Shown here piece after piece: positions 52,686 through 61,793 of a stretch of DNA of 64,000 nt. Every line of letters begins with the position of its first letter. Position 1 is the first letter of the stretch. The stretch is from contig NZ_KE384453.1 of the NCBI RefSeq assembly GCF_000425785.1, forward strand, positions 98,428 to 162,427, given 5' to 3'. Source of the stretch: Pseudomonas taiwanensis DSM 21245 (lineage in GTDB: Bacteria > Pseudomonadota > Gammaproteobacteria > Pseudomonadales > Pseudomonadaceae). A program made the position numbers and the translations under genes. The notes beneath the pieces were generated by a model. It was not told the origin of the DNA and searched no databases. It worked only from the letters and a program-made list of their open reading frames with translations.

Positions 52686-54238
52686 GCGGTTTCGTCCACC
52701 CAACGTTGTTCGACGCGGGTACGTGGCCCGTGCGGTGGAATGCCCGGGTGGCACTCCAGGTCGCCGACATCCACGCCACGCGCCAGAAGGCGCGCGCGCA
52801 GCTCACCCAGTTGACTGTCGATCAGCTGGGCGGTCCGCTCACGTTCTGCCCACAATTGCCCGCAAAGCCGGCCCCGGCTCAGTTGGGCCTGAACCTGCAA
52901 GGGCCCCAATGGGGCAAGGTCGAAGGCCAGCTCGATACGCCACAAGGCTTCACCCAGGGGCTGCGGCTCGCGCTGGCGGTCGGCTTGCTGCTGTGGGTTT
53001 TCCTCGCGTTGCAGCTTCACCTGCAAAGGAATGAACTCCTGGCCGTGACGAACCGGGATTTCAGTCTGCCAGGTGGTCTGCAGGTTGCCATTTTCCAGGT
53101 TGCCGGTTTGTTGCAGGCTGCTCAGTGCATGGCTCTGCACTCGCGAGATGGCGGCTGCGGCCAGGCGTAGCAGCTGTTGCAGGTCGCTTTCGTCCTCCAT
53201 CGCCTGCATCAGCCGAGAAGGCAGCGGAAAGGCCCCAGGTGGCGGTTTTGGCGTGACACGCTCAAGCATGCCCAGGGCACCACGGGCGACGGCGGGCATG
53301 ACCTGGGCCAGTGTCGAGGCGCTGGTCGAAGGCGCGATGGGCGCTTGCGCGGAGGCTTGCGCCACCAGCCTGACCAGTTGCGCCTTGAGGTCCGTGGCCA
53401 CGCCGGCGGGCTGCCCGCTTAGCAGTTTCGCTTCAAGAAAGGCGCCGCTGTTGCCCAGCGCCTGGGCGATGGCTTTCACATCCCCGAGCTGACGCACTTC
53501 AGGCAAGTTGGCCAGCACGCGCTCGGCGATGGCGCGTACCTCGCCATTGCTGCCAGCGTCGCGGGTGATCTGCTGCAAGGCGTTGAGCAGGCCTGGCAAC
53601 GAGGCCTGGCGGCTTTGCTGGGTGACGAGTTGCTGGGCAATGCTCAGTTGATCCTGACGACCGCTCAGGGGTACGAACTTCAGCGACTGGTCACCCTGCA
53701 CCAGCGCGCTCAGCAGGCTGCCCACCGGTAGCGGGCGAGGGCTGTCGATGGTCAGGGTGGCCCCGGCCTGGGCACTGTTGAGCAGGCTCACCAGCGAGCG
53801 GAAGTTGGCCGTCTGACCCGGAGCCTGTGGCAAGGGCTGATTGGTCAGCACCTTGCCTTGCAGCAGAGTACCGACCGGCACCTTGCTGGTGTCCAGGCGG
53901 GTGAGGGTGGCGATATTGCTGGCACTGGCCTGCTGCACCATCACCGCCAGGCGATTGCTCTCTGGCTGGCTCACGGTGATCTGGCTGCCCTGAGGCAGTG
54001 GCTGGCTGGCGCTGGCCTGCACCTGGGTCTGGTTGCCGTTGGCCTGAAGAATGCGCAGCACCAGTTGGAAGTCCTGGCCCACCTGGCGCAACGAAACCAC
54101 CTCGGCCTGCGCGGTCTCGCCTGGCTTGAGCAACCCCGGCTGGGCTTGCAGCAGGCTCAGCAGTTCGCCGGTCATGGCCGCTTTGATCGCTTGCGGGTTG
54201 ATCGCGGTTTGTGTGCCGAGACTATTGATTTCAGTCAT
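52682..54238 (-). CDS. Second FliK-like hook-length control domain protein
   Basis: 518 residues. The C-terminal region (ALWRIELAFDLAPLGPLQVQAQLSRGRLCGQLWAERE) is a Flg_hook domain; the rest is Gln/Ala/Leu-rich and low complexity. FliK proteins act on FlhB tails, and here the partner gene codes for an isolated FlhB tail, so the two may work together. ATG 54238 was used; a TTG at 54250 is also in frame. It is divergent from the ccm operon. Confidence 0.85.
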   Translation of the reverse strand: MTEINSLGTQTAINPQAIKAAMTGELLSLLQAQPGLLKPGETAQAEVVSLRQVGQDFQLVLRILQANGNQTQVQASASQPLPQGSQITVSQPESNRLAVMVQQASASNIATLTRLDTSKVPVGTLLQGKVLTNQPLPQAPGQTANFRSLVSLLNSAQAGATLTIDSPRPLPVGSLLSALVQGDQSLKFVPLSGRQDQLSIAQQLVTQQSRQASLPGLLNALQQITRDAGSNGEVRAIAERVLANLPEVRQLGDVKAIAQALGNSGAFLEAKLLSGQPAGVATDLKAQLVRLVAQASAQAPIAPSTSASTLAQVMPAVARGALGMLERVTPKPPPGAFPLPSRLMQAMEDESDLQQLLRLAAAAISRVQSHALSSLQQTGNLENGNLQTTWQTEIPVRHGQEFIPLQVKLQREENPQQQADRQREPQPLGEALWRIELAFDLAPLGPLQVQAQLSRGRLCGQLWAERERTAQLIDSQLGELRARLLARGVDVGDLECHPGIPPHGPRTRVEQRWVDETA

Positions 54239-54240
54239 GA

Positions 54241-54250
54241 TTGTATACAA
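54241..54250. promoter_or_regulatory. Palindrome TTGTATACAA in the fliK2-ccmA divergent region
   Basis: A 10-bp perfect palindrome 2 bp upstream of the minus-strand FliK-like start. It resembles half-sites of GntR-type operators, but the binder is unknown. It could also influence ribosome access to that start. Confidence 0.3.
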
Positions 54251-54268
54251 CCTGTCGAACCCGCCCTC

Positions 54269-54296
54269 TTGGCAGCGAGGCGCCGCATGTAATAAT
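54269..54296 (+). promoter_or_regulatory. Candidate sigma-70 promoter of the ccm operon
   Basis: TTGGCA at 54269-54274, a 16-base spacer and AATAAT at 54291-54296. It faces ccmA and lies upstream of the large inverted repeat at 54361-54412. Confidence 0.5.
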
Positions 54297-54360
54297 GCCG
54301 CTCGTCCGCCACTGCCAGTATAACGGCAGCGAGGCGGGCGACTTGAGACTCCGGGGTCAG

Positions 54361-54412
54361 GTTCGGTGTCGTCTCCATCGCGGGTTCACCCGTGAAGAAG
54401 ACGACACCGAAC
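54361..54412. repeat. 14-bp perfect inverted repeat enclosing a REP hairpin before ccmA
   Basis: GTTCGGTGTCGTCT at 54361-54374 and AGACGACACCGAAC at 54399-54412 are exact inverted copies. The 24 bases between them contain the REP-like hairpin CGCGGGTTCACCCGTG. It ends 29 bp before the ccmA start, so it lies in the ccm leader transcript. Confidence 0.85.
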
Positions 54413-54441
54413 AGGATCCCGAAACTGGATAAGGCGAACCT

Positions 54442-55074
54442 GTGACCCTTCACCTCCAAGCCGTGGGCCTTGCCTGCGAGCGCGACCTGCGCCTGCTGTT
54501 CGAGCACCTGCATTTCGAACTGCGGCCTGGCGACATGCTGCAGATCAGCGGCCCCAACGGCAGCGGTAAGACCAGCCTGCTGCGCCTGCTGGCCGGGCTG
54601 ATGCAGCCTACTGCCGGGCAGATTCTGCTGGGTGGCAAGCCATTGGCCGAGCAGCGCCATGCCTTGGCCAGCATTCTGTTGTGGATTGGTCACGCCGCTG
54701 GTATCAAGGACCTGCTGACCGCCGAGGAAAACCTCACCTGGTTGTGCGCCTTGCACCGACCGGCCAGCGAGGAGGCCATCTGGAATGCGCTGGAGGCCGT
54801 CGGCCTGCGCGGTTTCGAAGACGTGCCCTGCCATACCCTGTCCGCAGGGCAGCAGCGGCGTGTGGCCCTGGCCCGGTTGTACCTCGACAGCCCAGCGCTG
54901 TGGATTCTCGACGAACCCTTCACGGCTTTGGACAAGCAGGGCGTGGCGCAACTGGAGGCGCACCTTGCGGCCCATTGCGAGCAGGGCGGTACAGTGGTGC
55001 TCACCACTCACCACACCCTGGAGCGCAAACCCTCCGGCTACCGAGAACTGAACCTGGGGCAATGGGCGGCATGA
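54442..55074 (+). CDS. ccmA: Heme exporter ATPase CcmA
   Basis: 210 residues, ABC ATPase: Walker A GPNGSGKTS near 33-41, signature LSAGQQRR near 133, Walker B LWILDEPF. It works with CcmB, CcmC and CcmD to release heme-loaded CcmE. GTG start; the stop overlaps ccmB (ATGA). Confidence 0.95.
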   Translation: MTLHLQAVGLACERDLRLLFEHLHFELRPGDMLQISGPNGSGKTSLLRLLAGLMQPTAGQILLGGKPLAEQRHALASILLWIGHAAGIKDLLTAEENLTWLCALHRPASEEAIWNALEAVGLRGFEDVPCHTLSAGQQRRVALARLYLDSPALWILDEPFTALDKQGVAQLEAHLAAHCEQGGTVVLTTHHTLERKPSGYRELNLGQWAA

Positions 55075-55739
55075 GTGTATTCATCCTGTTGTTGCGCCGA
55101 GAAGCGCGTCTGCTGTTTCGCCGCCCGGCCGAGCTGGCCAACCCGCTGGTGTTCTTCGCCATCGTCGTGGCGCTGTTTCCGCTGGCGGTAGGCCCTGAAA
55201 GTCAATTGTTGCAAACCTTGTCGCCAGGTCTGGTCTGGGTCGCGGCGCTGCTGGCGGTGTTGCTGTCGCTCGATGGCCTGTTCCGCAGCGATTTCGAGGA
55301 TGGCTCGCTGGAGCAATGGGTGTTGTCGCCGCATCCCCTGGCCATGCTGGTGCTGGCCAAGGTACTGGCGCACTGGATCTTTTCTGGGTTGGCGCTGGTA
55401 TTGTTGGCGCCACTGCTGGCGTTGATGCTGGGCCTGCCGAGCCACTGCCTGCCGGTGCTGCTGGGTTCTCTGCTGCTGGGTACTCCCGTGCTGAGCCTGC
55501 TGGGCGCGGTGGGGGCTGCCTTGACCGTCGGGCTCAAGCGAGGTGGTTTGCTGCTGGCGTTGCTGATTCTTCCGTTGTATATCCCAGTATTGATCCTGGG
55601 CAGTGGTGCGTTGCAAGCGGCGTTGCAGAATATGCCGGCAACCGGCCATCTGCTCTGGCTTGCCAGCCTGACTGCCCTGGCAGTGACATTGGCACCCTTT
55701 GCGATCGCCGCCGGCCTCAAGATCAGCGTCGGCGAATAA
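55071..55739 (+). CDS. ccmB: Heme exporter membrane subunit CcmB
   Basis: 222 residues with about six membrane segments and the CcmB opening LLLRREARLLFRRPAELANPLVFF. It is the permease of the CcmAB complex in the cytoplasmic membrane. The first in-frame upstream codons lie inside ccmA and are not the start. Confidence 0.94.
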   Translation: MSVFILLLRREARLLFRRPAELANPLVFFAIVVALFPLAVGPESQLLQTLSPGLVWVAALLAVLLSLDGLFRSDFEDGSLEQWVLSPHPLAMLVLAKVLAHWIFSGLALVLLAPLLALMLGLPSHCLPVLLGSLLLGTPVLSLLGAVGAALTVGLKRGGLLLALLILPLYIPVLILGSGALQAALQNMPATGHLLWLASLTALAVTLAPFAIAAGLKISVGE

Positions 55740-55745
55740 CGAGTC

Positions 55746-55763
55746 CCGGGCTTTCAAGCCCGG
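55746..55763 (+). other. Perfect hairpin between ccmB and ccmC
   Basis: CCGGGCTT-TC-AAGCCCGG, an 8-bp stem with a two-base loop, 6 bp after the ccmB stop and 22 bp before ccmC. There is no T-tract, so it more likely affects mRNA stability or ccmC translation than stops transcription. Confidence 0.6.
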
Positions 55764-55785
55764 CAAATACCCTGGATGTACCCTG

Positions 55786-56550
55786 ATGAAAATAAGCTGG
55801 ACGTGGTTCCACAAGCTGGGCTCCCCAAAATGGTTCTATGCCATCAGCGGTCGAATGCTGCCGTGGCTGACCGTCTCCGCCATCTTGCTGCTGGTCACCG
55901 GCGTGATCTGGGGATTGGCCTTCGCCCCGCAGGATTACCAGCAAGGCAACAGCTTCCGCATCATCTATATCCATGTACCGGCGGCCATGCTGGCGCAGTC
56001 CTGCTACGTGCTGTTGGCAGTGGCCGGGGTAGTGGGGCTGGTGTGGAAGATGAAGCTGGCCGATGTCGCGCTGCAGTGCGCAGCCCCCATTGGCGCCTGG
56101 ATGACCGCCGTGGCGCTGGTTACTGGGGCCATCTGGGGCAAGCCGACCTGGGGTAGCTGGTGGGTGTGGGATGCGCGGCTGACGTCGATGCTCATCCTGC
56201 TGTTCCTGTACTTCGGCATCATCGCCCTCGGCCAGGCGATCAGTAACCGTGACAGCGCGGCCAAGGCGTGCGCGGTGCTGGCCATTGTCGGAGTGGTGAA
56301 CATCCCGATCATCAAGTACTCGGTGGAGTGGTGGAACACCCTGCACCAGGGCGCCACCTTCACCCTGACGGAAAAACCGGCGATGCCCGCCGAGATGTGG
56401 TTGCCCCTGTTGCTCACGGCGCTGGGCTTCTACTGCTTCTTCGGTGCCGTGCTGCTGCTGCGCATGCGCCTGGAAGTGCTCAAGCGCGAGGCGCGGGCCA
56501 GTTGGGTACGTGAAGAAGTCCTGAACAGCCTGGGTCGGAGGGTGGCGTGA
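55786..56550 (+). CDS. ccmC: Heme handling protein CcmC
   Basis: 254 residues, six membrane segments. The tryptophan-rich heme motif is TWGSWWVWDARLTS, flanked by two periplasmic histidines (IHVP and the NTLHQG loop) as expected. It delivers heme to CcmE. Its stop overlaps ccmD by one base. Confidence 0.95.
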   Translation: MKISWTWFHKLGSPKWFYAISGRMLPWLTVSAILLLVTGVIWGLAFAPQDYQQGNSFRIIYIHVPAAMLAQSCYVLLAVAGVVGLVWKMKLADVALQCAAPIGAWMTAVALVTGAIWGKPTWGSWWVWDARLTSMLILLFLYFGIIALGQAISNRDSAAKACAVLAIVGVVNIPIIKYSVEWWNTLHQGATFTLTEKPAMPAEMWLPLLLTALGFYCFFGAVLLLRMRLEVLKREARASWVREEVLNSLGRRVA

Positions 56551-56726
56551 TGAGCTTTGCTTCATTCGGCGACTTCCTCGCCATGGGTCATCATGCCCTG
56601 TACGTCTGGTCGGCATACGGCATCTGCATGGCGGTGCTGGCGGTCAATGTCGCCATGCCCTTGCTGGCCCGTCGCCGCTACCTGCAAGAAGAGGCGCGCC
56701 GTCTGCGCCGGGAGAACAACCAGTGA
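56550..56726 (+). CDS. ccmD: Heme exporter accessory protein CcmD
   Basis: 58 residues, ATG 56550 to TGA 56726. One membrane helix (YVWSAYGICMAVLAVNVAM, ~18-36) and a basic cytoplasmic tail (ARRRYLQEEARRLRR) are typical of CcmD. It starts on the last base of ccmC and shares bases with the ccmE GTG. It supports CcmABC and CcmE release. Confidence 0.93.
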   Translation: MSFASFGDFLAMGHHALYVWSAYGICMAVLAVNVAMPLLARRRYLQEEARRLRRENNQ

Positions 56727-57178
56727 ATCCGCAGCGCAAGAAACGCCTGTTGCTTATCCTCGGCCTGCTGGCCGGTGTCGGCGTTGCCGTCGGCTTTGCC
56801 TTGAGCGCCCTGCAGCAGAACATCAACCTGTTCTATACACCGACCCAGATCGCCAACGGCGAAGCACCGCTGGACACACGCATCCGTGCCGGTGGCATGG
56901 TGGAAAAAGGCTCGGTGCAGCGTTCGTCCGACTCGCTGGACGTACGTTTCGTGGTCACCGATTTCAACAAGTCGGTGCCGATCACCTACCGCGGCATCCT
57001 GCCTGACCTGTTCCGCGAAGGGCAGGGCATCGTTGCCCTGGGCAAGCTCAATGCCGACGGTGTGGTGGTGGCCGACGAGGTGTTGGCCAAGCACGATGAG
57101 AAATACATGCCGCCGGAAGTCACCAAGGCACTGAAGGAAAGCGGCCAGGCCGCCACTGGTGCGGAGTCCAAGCCATGA
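56723..57178 (+). CDS. ccmE: Heme chaperone CcmE
   Basis: 151 residues, GTG start inside the ccmD stop region. A single N-terminal membrane helix precedes an OB-fold domain. The covalent heme-binding histidine is His124 in LAKHDEKY, with Tyr128. It carries heme across the periplasm to CcmF. Confidence 0.95.
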   Translation: MNPQRKKRLLLILGLLAGVGVAVGFALSALQQNINLFYTPTQIANGEAPLDTRIRAGGMVEKGSVQRSSDSLDVRFVVTDFNKSVPITYRGILPDLFREGQGIVALGKLNADGVVVADEVLAKHDEKYMPPEVTKALKESGQAATGAESKP

Positions 57179-59163
57179 ATGCGGCGTTGGTGATCCCTGA
57201 GCTGGGACAATTGTCGATGATCCTGGCGATCTGCTTCGCCGTCGTGCAGGCCAGTGTGCCGTTGTTGGGGGCCTGGCGTGGCGACAGCCTGTGGATGAGC
57301 CTGGCGCGCCCGGCGGCCTGGGGGCAGTTCGCGTTTCTGGCGTTCGCTTTCGCCTGCCTGACCCACGCCTTCATGACCGACAATTTCTCGGTCGCCTATG
57401 TGGCCAGCAACTCCAACAGTGCCTTGCCCTGGTACTACAAGTTCAGCGCGGTGTGGGGTGCCCATGAGGGCTCGTTGCTGTTGTGGGCGCTGATTCTCGG
57501 TGGCTGGACCTTTGCCGTATCGGTGTTCTCGCGGCAACTGCCGCACGTGATGCTGGCCCGGGTACTGGCGGTGATGGGCATGATCAGCGTCGGTTTCCTG
57601 TCATTCCTGATCATCACCTCCAACCCTTTCCAGCGTCTGCTGCCGCAGGTGCCGACCGACGGACGCGACCTCAACCCGTTGCTGCAGGACTTCGGCCTGA
57701 TCGTCCATCCGCCGATGCTGTACATGGGCTATGTCGGCTTCTCGGTGGCATTCGCCTTCGCCATTGCCGCTCTGCTGGGTGGCCGTCTCGATGCGGCCTG
57801 GGCACGCTGGTCGCGGCCCTGGACCATCGTTGCCTGGGCGTTTCTCGGGGTGGGTATCACCCTGGGATCGTGGTGGGCCTACTACGAGTTGGGCTGGGGC
57901 GGCTGGTGGTTCTGGGACCCGGTGGAGAATGCCTCGTTCATGCCGTGGCTGGTGGGTACGGCGCTGATCCATTCGCTGGCGGTGACCGAAAAACGTGGTG
58001 TCTTCAAAAGCTGGACGGTACTGCTGGCCATCGCCGCGTTCTCCCTGAGCCTGTTGGGAACCTTCCTGGTCCGTTCCGGGGTGCTGACCTCGGTGCATGC
58101 CTTCGCCGCCGACCCGTCCCGAGGCGTGTTCATCCTGATCTTCCTGCTGTGCGTGGTCGGCGGTTCGCTGACCCTGTTCGCCCTGCGCGCACCGGTAGTG
58201 AAAAGCCAGGTCGGCTTTGCCCTATGGTCGCGCGAGACATTGCTGTTGGCCAATAACCTGATTCTGGTGGTGGCAGCCTCGATGATCCTGCTGGGTACCT
58301 TGTACCCCCTGGTGCTCGATGCGCTGACCGGGGCCAAGCTATCGGTCGGCCCCCCTTACTTCGATGCCTTGTTCCTGCCCTTGATGGCGTTGCTGATGGT
58401 GGTGCTCGGCGTCGGCGTGGTGGTGCGTTGGAAGGACACCCCTGGCACGTGGCTGGTCAGCATGATGACCCCGGTGTTGATCGGCAGCGCAGTGCTTGCA
58501 CCGGTTGCGGGCCTGATCGTCGACGACTTCGACTGGCCGACCTTGAGCGCCTTCGCCCTGGCGTCCTGGGTTGTGCTGGCTGGCCTGCGCGATATCGTCG
58601 ACAAGACCCGTCACAAAGGCCTGTTCAAGGGCATGCGCGGCCTGAGCCGCAGCTATTGGGGCATGCAGCTGGCGCACCTGGGCCTGGCGGTCTGCGCCCT
58701 GGGCGTGGTGCTGTCGAGCAACAACAGCGCCGAGCGCGACCTGCGCATGGCTCCGGGCGAGAGCATCGAGCTGGGCGGTTATCACTTCCTTTTCCAGGGC
58801 GCCAAGCACTTCGAGGGCCCTAACTTCATCTCCGACAAGGGTACGGTGGTGGTGTCCCGCGAGGGCCGCGAGATCACCACGCTGCACCCTGAAAAGCGCC
58901 TGTATACCGTGCAGCAGTCGATGATGACCGAAGCCGGTATCGATGCCGGTTTCACCCGTGACCTGTACGTTGCCTTGGGCGAGCCGCTGGAGAACGGCGC
59001 CTGGGCCGTGCGTGTGCACATCAAGCCTTACGTCCGCTGGATCTGGCTGGGCGGTCTGCTGACCGGTCTGGGCGGATTGCTGGCGGCCCTGGACCGACGT
59101 TACCGCGTCAAGGTCAAGACCCGGGTGCGTGATGTCCTGGGCGTGTCTGGAGCAGCTGCATGA
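57175..59163 (+). CDS. ccmF: Heme lyase CcmF
   Basis: 662 residues with many membrane helices and the WWD heme-binding signature (GWGGWWFWDPVENAS near 238-252). The periplasmic histidines expected for heme coordination are present (WGAHEGS, IVHPPMLYMGY). It attaches heme to apocytochrome with CcmH. It overlaps both neighbours by 4 bp. Confidence 0.96.
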   Translation: MNAALVIPELGQLSMILAICFAVVQASVPLLGAWRGDSLWMSLARPAAWGQFAFLAFAFACLTHAFMTDNFSVAYVASNSNSALPWYYKFSAVWGAHEGSLLLWALILGGWTFAVSVFSRQLPHVMLARVLAVMGMISVGFLSFLIITSNPFQRLLPQVPTDGRDLNPLLQDFGLIVHPPMLYMGYVGFSVAFAFAIAALLGGRLDAAWARWSRPWTIVAWAFLGVGITLGSWWAYYELGWGGWWFWDPVENASFMPWLVGTALIHSLAVTEKRGVFKSWTVLLAIAAFSLSLLGTFLVRSGVLTSVHAFAADPSRGVFILIFLLCVVGGSLTLFALRAPVVKSQVGFALWSRETLLLANNLILVVAASMILLGTLYPLVLDALTGAKLSVGPPYFDALFLPLMALLMVVLGVGVVVRWKDTPGTWLVSMMTPVLIGSAVLAPVAGLIVDDFDWPTLSAFALASWVVLAGLRDIVDKTRHKGLFKGMRGLSRSYWGMQLAHLGLAVCALGVVLSSNNSAERDLRMAPGESIELGGYHFLFQGAKHFEGPNFISDKGTVVVSREGREITTLHPEKRLYTVQQSMMTEAGIDAGFTRDLYVALGEPLENGAWAVRVHIKPYVRWIWLGGLLTGLGGLLAALDRRYRVKVKTRVRDVLGVSGAAA

Positions 59164-59696
59164 AGCGTTGGATCATGGTAGTACCCCTGGCGGTGTTCCT
59201 GCTGGTGGTGGTGTTTCTCTACAAGGGGCTGTTCCTCAAGCCCGACGAGCTGCCTTCGGCGATGATCGGCAAGCCGTTCCCGGCGTTCTCCCTCGCCTCG
59301 GTGCAAGGCGATCGCAATCTCACCCAGGCCGATCTGCTTGGCCGCCCGGCGCTGGTCAACGTCTGGGCGACCTGGTGCCCATCGTGCAAGGTCGAGCACC
59401 CGTACCTGAACCAACTGGCCCAGCAGGGTGTGGTGATCCATGGGGTCAACTACAAGGACGACAATGCCGCCGCGCAGAAGTGGCTGGCGGAGTTCCACAA
59501 CCCTTACCAGCTCGATATCCGTGACCAGCAGGGCACGCTGGGGCTGGACCTTGGTGTGTATGGCGCACCGGAAACCTTCCTGATCGATGCCCAGGGCATC
59601 ATCCGCTACAAGCACGTCGGTGTCGTCGACGCCACGGTCTGGCGTGAGCAACTGGCGCCGCTGTATCAAGGGCTGGTCGATGAGGCCAAGCCATGA
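59160..59696 (+). CDS. ccmG: Thiol:disulfide interchange protein CcmG (DsbE)
   Basis: 178 residues, N-terminal membrane anchor and thioredoxin fold with the active site WCPSC in WATWCPSCKVEHP. It reduces the CXXCH cysteines of apocytochrome c or CcmH in the periplasm. Confidence 0.95.
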   Translation: MKRWIMVVPLAVFLLVVVFLYKGLFLKPDELPSAMIGKPFPAFSLASVQGDRNLTQADLLGRPALVNVWATWCPSCKVEHPYLNQLAQQGVVIHGVNYKDDNAAAQKWLAEFHNPYQLDIRDQQGTLGLDLGVYGAPETFLIDAQGIIRYKHVGVVDATVWREQLAPLYQGLVDEAKP

Positions 59697-60169
59697 GGCG
59701 CTGGCTTGCAGCCGCCGTGCTGGGCATGAGCCTGGCCGGCGTGGCCAAGGCGGCCATCGACACCTACCAGTTCCGCGATGAGGCAGAGCGCGAGCGTTAC
59801 CAGCAACTGACCAAGGAATTGCGCTGCCCCAAATGCCAGAACCAGGACATCGCCGACTCCAACGCACCGATTGCCGCTGACCTGCGCCGCGAAATCTTCC
59901 GCATGCTGGGCGAGGGCAAGAGCAACCAGCAGATCATTGACTTCATGGTCGACCGCTATGGCGATTTCGTGCGCTATAAGCCGGCGCTCAGTGGGCGGAC
60001 CTGGCTGCTGTGGTTTGGCCCTGGGATTCTGCTGGCCGGTGGCTTCGTGGTATTGGCGGTGATGGTCCGTCGACGCCGCGACCCTGCCGCGCAGGGTGCC
60101 AAGGAGCTGTCCGTCGAAGAACGCGAGCGTCTCGCCAAACTGCTGGATAAAGAACAGACCCATGACTGA
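59693..60169 (+). CDS. ccmH: Cytochrome c maturation protein CcmH
   Basis: 158 residues. A signal peptide (AAAVLGMSLAGVAKA) is followed by the LRCPKCQNQDIADSNAPIA motif with the redox cysteine pair, and by a C-terminal membrane helix (WLLWFGPGILLAGGFVVLAV). It is the short CcmH form, so CcmI is separate. It overlaps ccmI by 8 bp. Confidence 0.95.
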   Translation: MRRWLAAAVLGMSLAGVAKAAIDTYQFRDEAERERYQQLTKELRCPKCQNQDIADSNAPIAADLRREIFRMLGEGKSNQQIIDFMVDRYGDFVRYKPALSGRTWLLWFGPGILLAGGFVVLAVMVRRRRDPAAQGAKELSVEERERLAKLLDKEQTHD

Positions 60170-61343
60170 ATTCTGGCTTAGTGCGGGCCTGCTGCTGCTC
60201 GCCGCCCTCGGCTTCTTGCTGATTCCGATCCTGCGTGGCCGCCGTCGCCAGCAGGAAGAAGACCGTACCGCACTGAACGTGGCCCTGTATCAGGAACGGG
60301 TCGCCGAACTGGCTGCCCAGCAGGCGGCCGGTGTGCTCGATGAAGCGCAGTTGGCCAGTGGGCGTGACGAAGCGGCCCGTGAACTGCTGGCTGACACCGA
60401 AGGTGGCGAGGCGCAGCGTCAGGGCTATCTGGGCAAAGCCTTGCCGTTGCTGGCGGCGGTACTTGTTCCCGTAATGGCATTGGGGCTGTACCTGCACTTT
60501 GGTGCAGCGGACAAGGTCGAGTTGACCGAGGAGTTCGCCGAGGCGCCCAAGACCCTGCAAGAGATGACCTCGCGCCTGGAGCGCGCTGTCCAGGCCCAGC
60601 CAGACTCTGCCGAGGGCCTGTACTTTCTGGGCCGTTCCTATATGGCCGAGCAGCGCCCAGCCGATGCAGCGCGTACCTTCGAGCGTGCCGTAGCCTTGGC
60701 CGGGCGCCAGCCCGAGTTGCTCGGCCAGTGGGCCCAGGCGCTGTACTTTGCCGCCGACAAGCAATGGAGCGCGCCATTGCAGGCGCTTACCGACGAAGCA
60801 CTGCAAGCCGATCCGAAGGAAGTGACCAGCCTGGGCCTGCGAGGCATCGCGGCGTTCGAGGGCGAGCGCTACCAGGAAGCCATCGACTACTGGCAGCGAC
60901 TGCTTGCCCTGTTGCCGGAGGGTGATGCCTCGCGCGCGGCTCTGCAGGGCGGCATCGACCGCGCCGCCGAGCGGCTCGGTGGCAAGCCCGCCGCACCCGT
61001 GGCAGCACGGGTGAAAGTGCGTGTGGAGCTGGCCGCTGCGCTCAAGGACAAGGTCAAGCCTGACGACACGGTGTTCATCTTCGCCCGTGCCCTGAACGGC
61101 CCACCGATGCCTCTGGCGGCCAAGCGGGTGACGGTCGCGCAGTTACCGATCGAAGTGGAGTTGTCCGACGCCGATGCGATGATGCCGCAGATGAAACTGT
61201 CCGACTTTGCTGAAGTCAAACTGGTTGCCCGTGTCTCACGTGCCGGCCAACCGACCCGCGGCGAGTGGATCGGCCAAGGCGCGCCATTGGCCAAAGGCAC
61301 CCAGGCTACCCAGCACCTGATCATCGACAGCCCCGATTTGTAA
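60162..61343 (+). CDS. ccmI: Cytochrome c maturation TPR protein CcmI
   Basis: 393 residues. There are two N-terminal membrane helices (1-22 and ~93-110), then TPR repeats (EGLYFLGRSYMAEQRPADAARTFERAV) and a C-terminal beta-rich periplasmic domain. It binds apocytochrome c C-termini and presents them to CcmFH. Last gene of the ccm operon. Confidence 0.93.
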   Translation: MTEFWLSAGLLLLAALGFLLIPILRGRRRQQEEDRTALNVALYQERVAELAAQQAAGVLDEAQLASGRDEAARELLADTEGGEAQRQGYLGKALPLLAAVLVPVMALGLYLHFGAADKVELTEEFAEAPKTLQEMTSRLERAVQAQPDSAEGLYFLGRSYMAEQRPADAARTFERAVALAGRQPELLGQWAQALYFAADKQWSAPLQALTDEALQADPKEVTSLGLRGIAAFEGERYQEAIDYWQRLLALLPEGDASRAALQGGIDRAAERLGGKPAAPVAARVKVRVELAAALKDKVKPDDTVFIFARALNGPPMPLAAKRVTVAQLPIEVELSDADAMMPQMKLSDFAEVKLVARVSRAGQPTRGEWIGQGAPLAKGTQATQHLIIDSPDL

Positions 61344-61355
61344 GAGAACCACGCC

Positions 61356-61772
61356 ATGCACAGCACCGTCCGCCTGACCCTGATCACCCTGGCCCTGGGT
61401 TTGTCTGCGTGTACGGTGCACGAGCCGTACGAGCAGCCCGAACCTCGCATCGAGACACCGCCGCACCAGGGGCCGGCGGTAAAGCCATTGCCGGGTAGTC
61501 GACCGTCTACCCAGCCGAGCAAGCCGGCGTCGATACCCAAACCGATGCCGCGCACCTCCGCGAGCTTCGCGCCGCCACCGGGCGGTGCCAGCCACTGGGA
61601 CCCGAAACTGGGTGTATACGTGCTAGAGAAAAAACCTAATACCTTCTACAGACAGCGCACCTATTACCGCTGGGATGGGGGCTGGAGCTGGTCGCTGAGC
61701 CCTGATGGGCCGTGGCAGGAAACCGACAGCAGTGGTGTGCCCGGCGGTCTTGGCAGGGCATTCGCCCAATAG
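61356..61772 (+). CDS. Small proline-rich lipoprotein
   Basis: 138 residues. The N-terminus has a lipobox (LALGLSAC, acylated Cys at ~21). A proline-rich linker (to ~70) is followed by an aromatic C-terminal domain (FYRQRTYYRWDGGWSWSLSPDGPW). It starts 12 bp after ccmI and may be co-transcribed. Function unknown; not a recognised family. Confidence 0.75.
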   Translation: MHSTVRLTLITLALGLSACTVHEPYEQPEPRIETPPHQGPAVKPLPGSRPSTQPSKPASIPKPMPRTSASFAPPPGGASHWDPKLGVYVLEKKPNTFYRQRTYYRWDGGWSWSLSPDGPWQETDSSGVPGGLGRAFAQ

Positions 61773-61793
61773 GCCCTTGGGGCAAACTACCAT

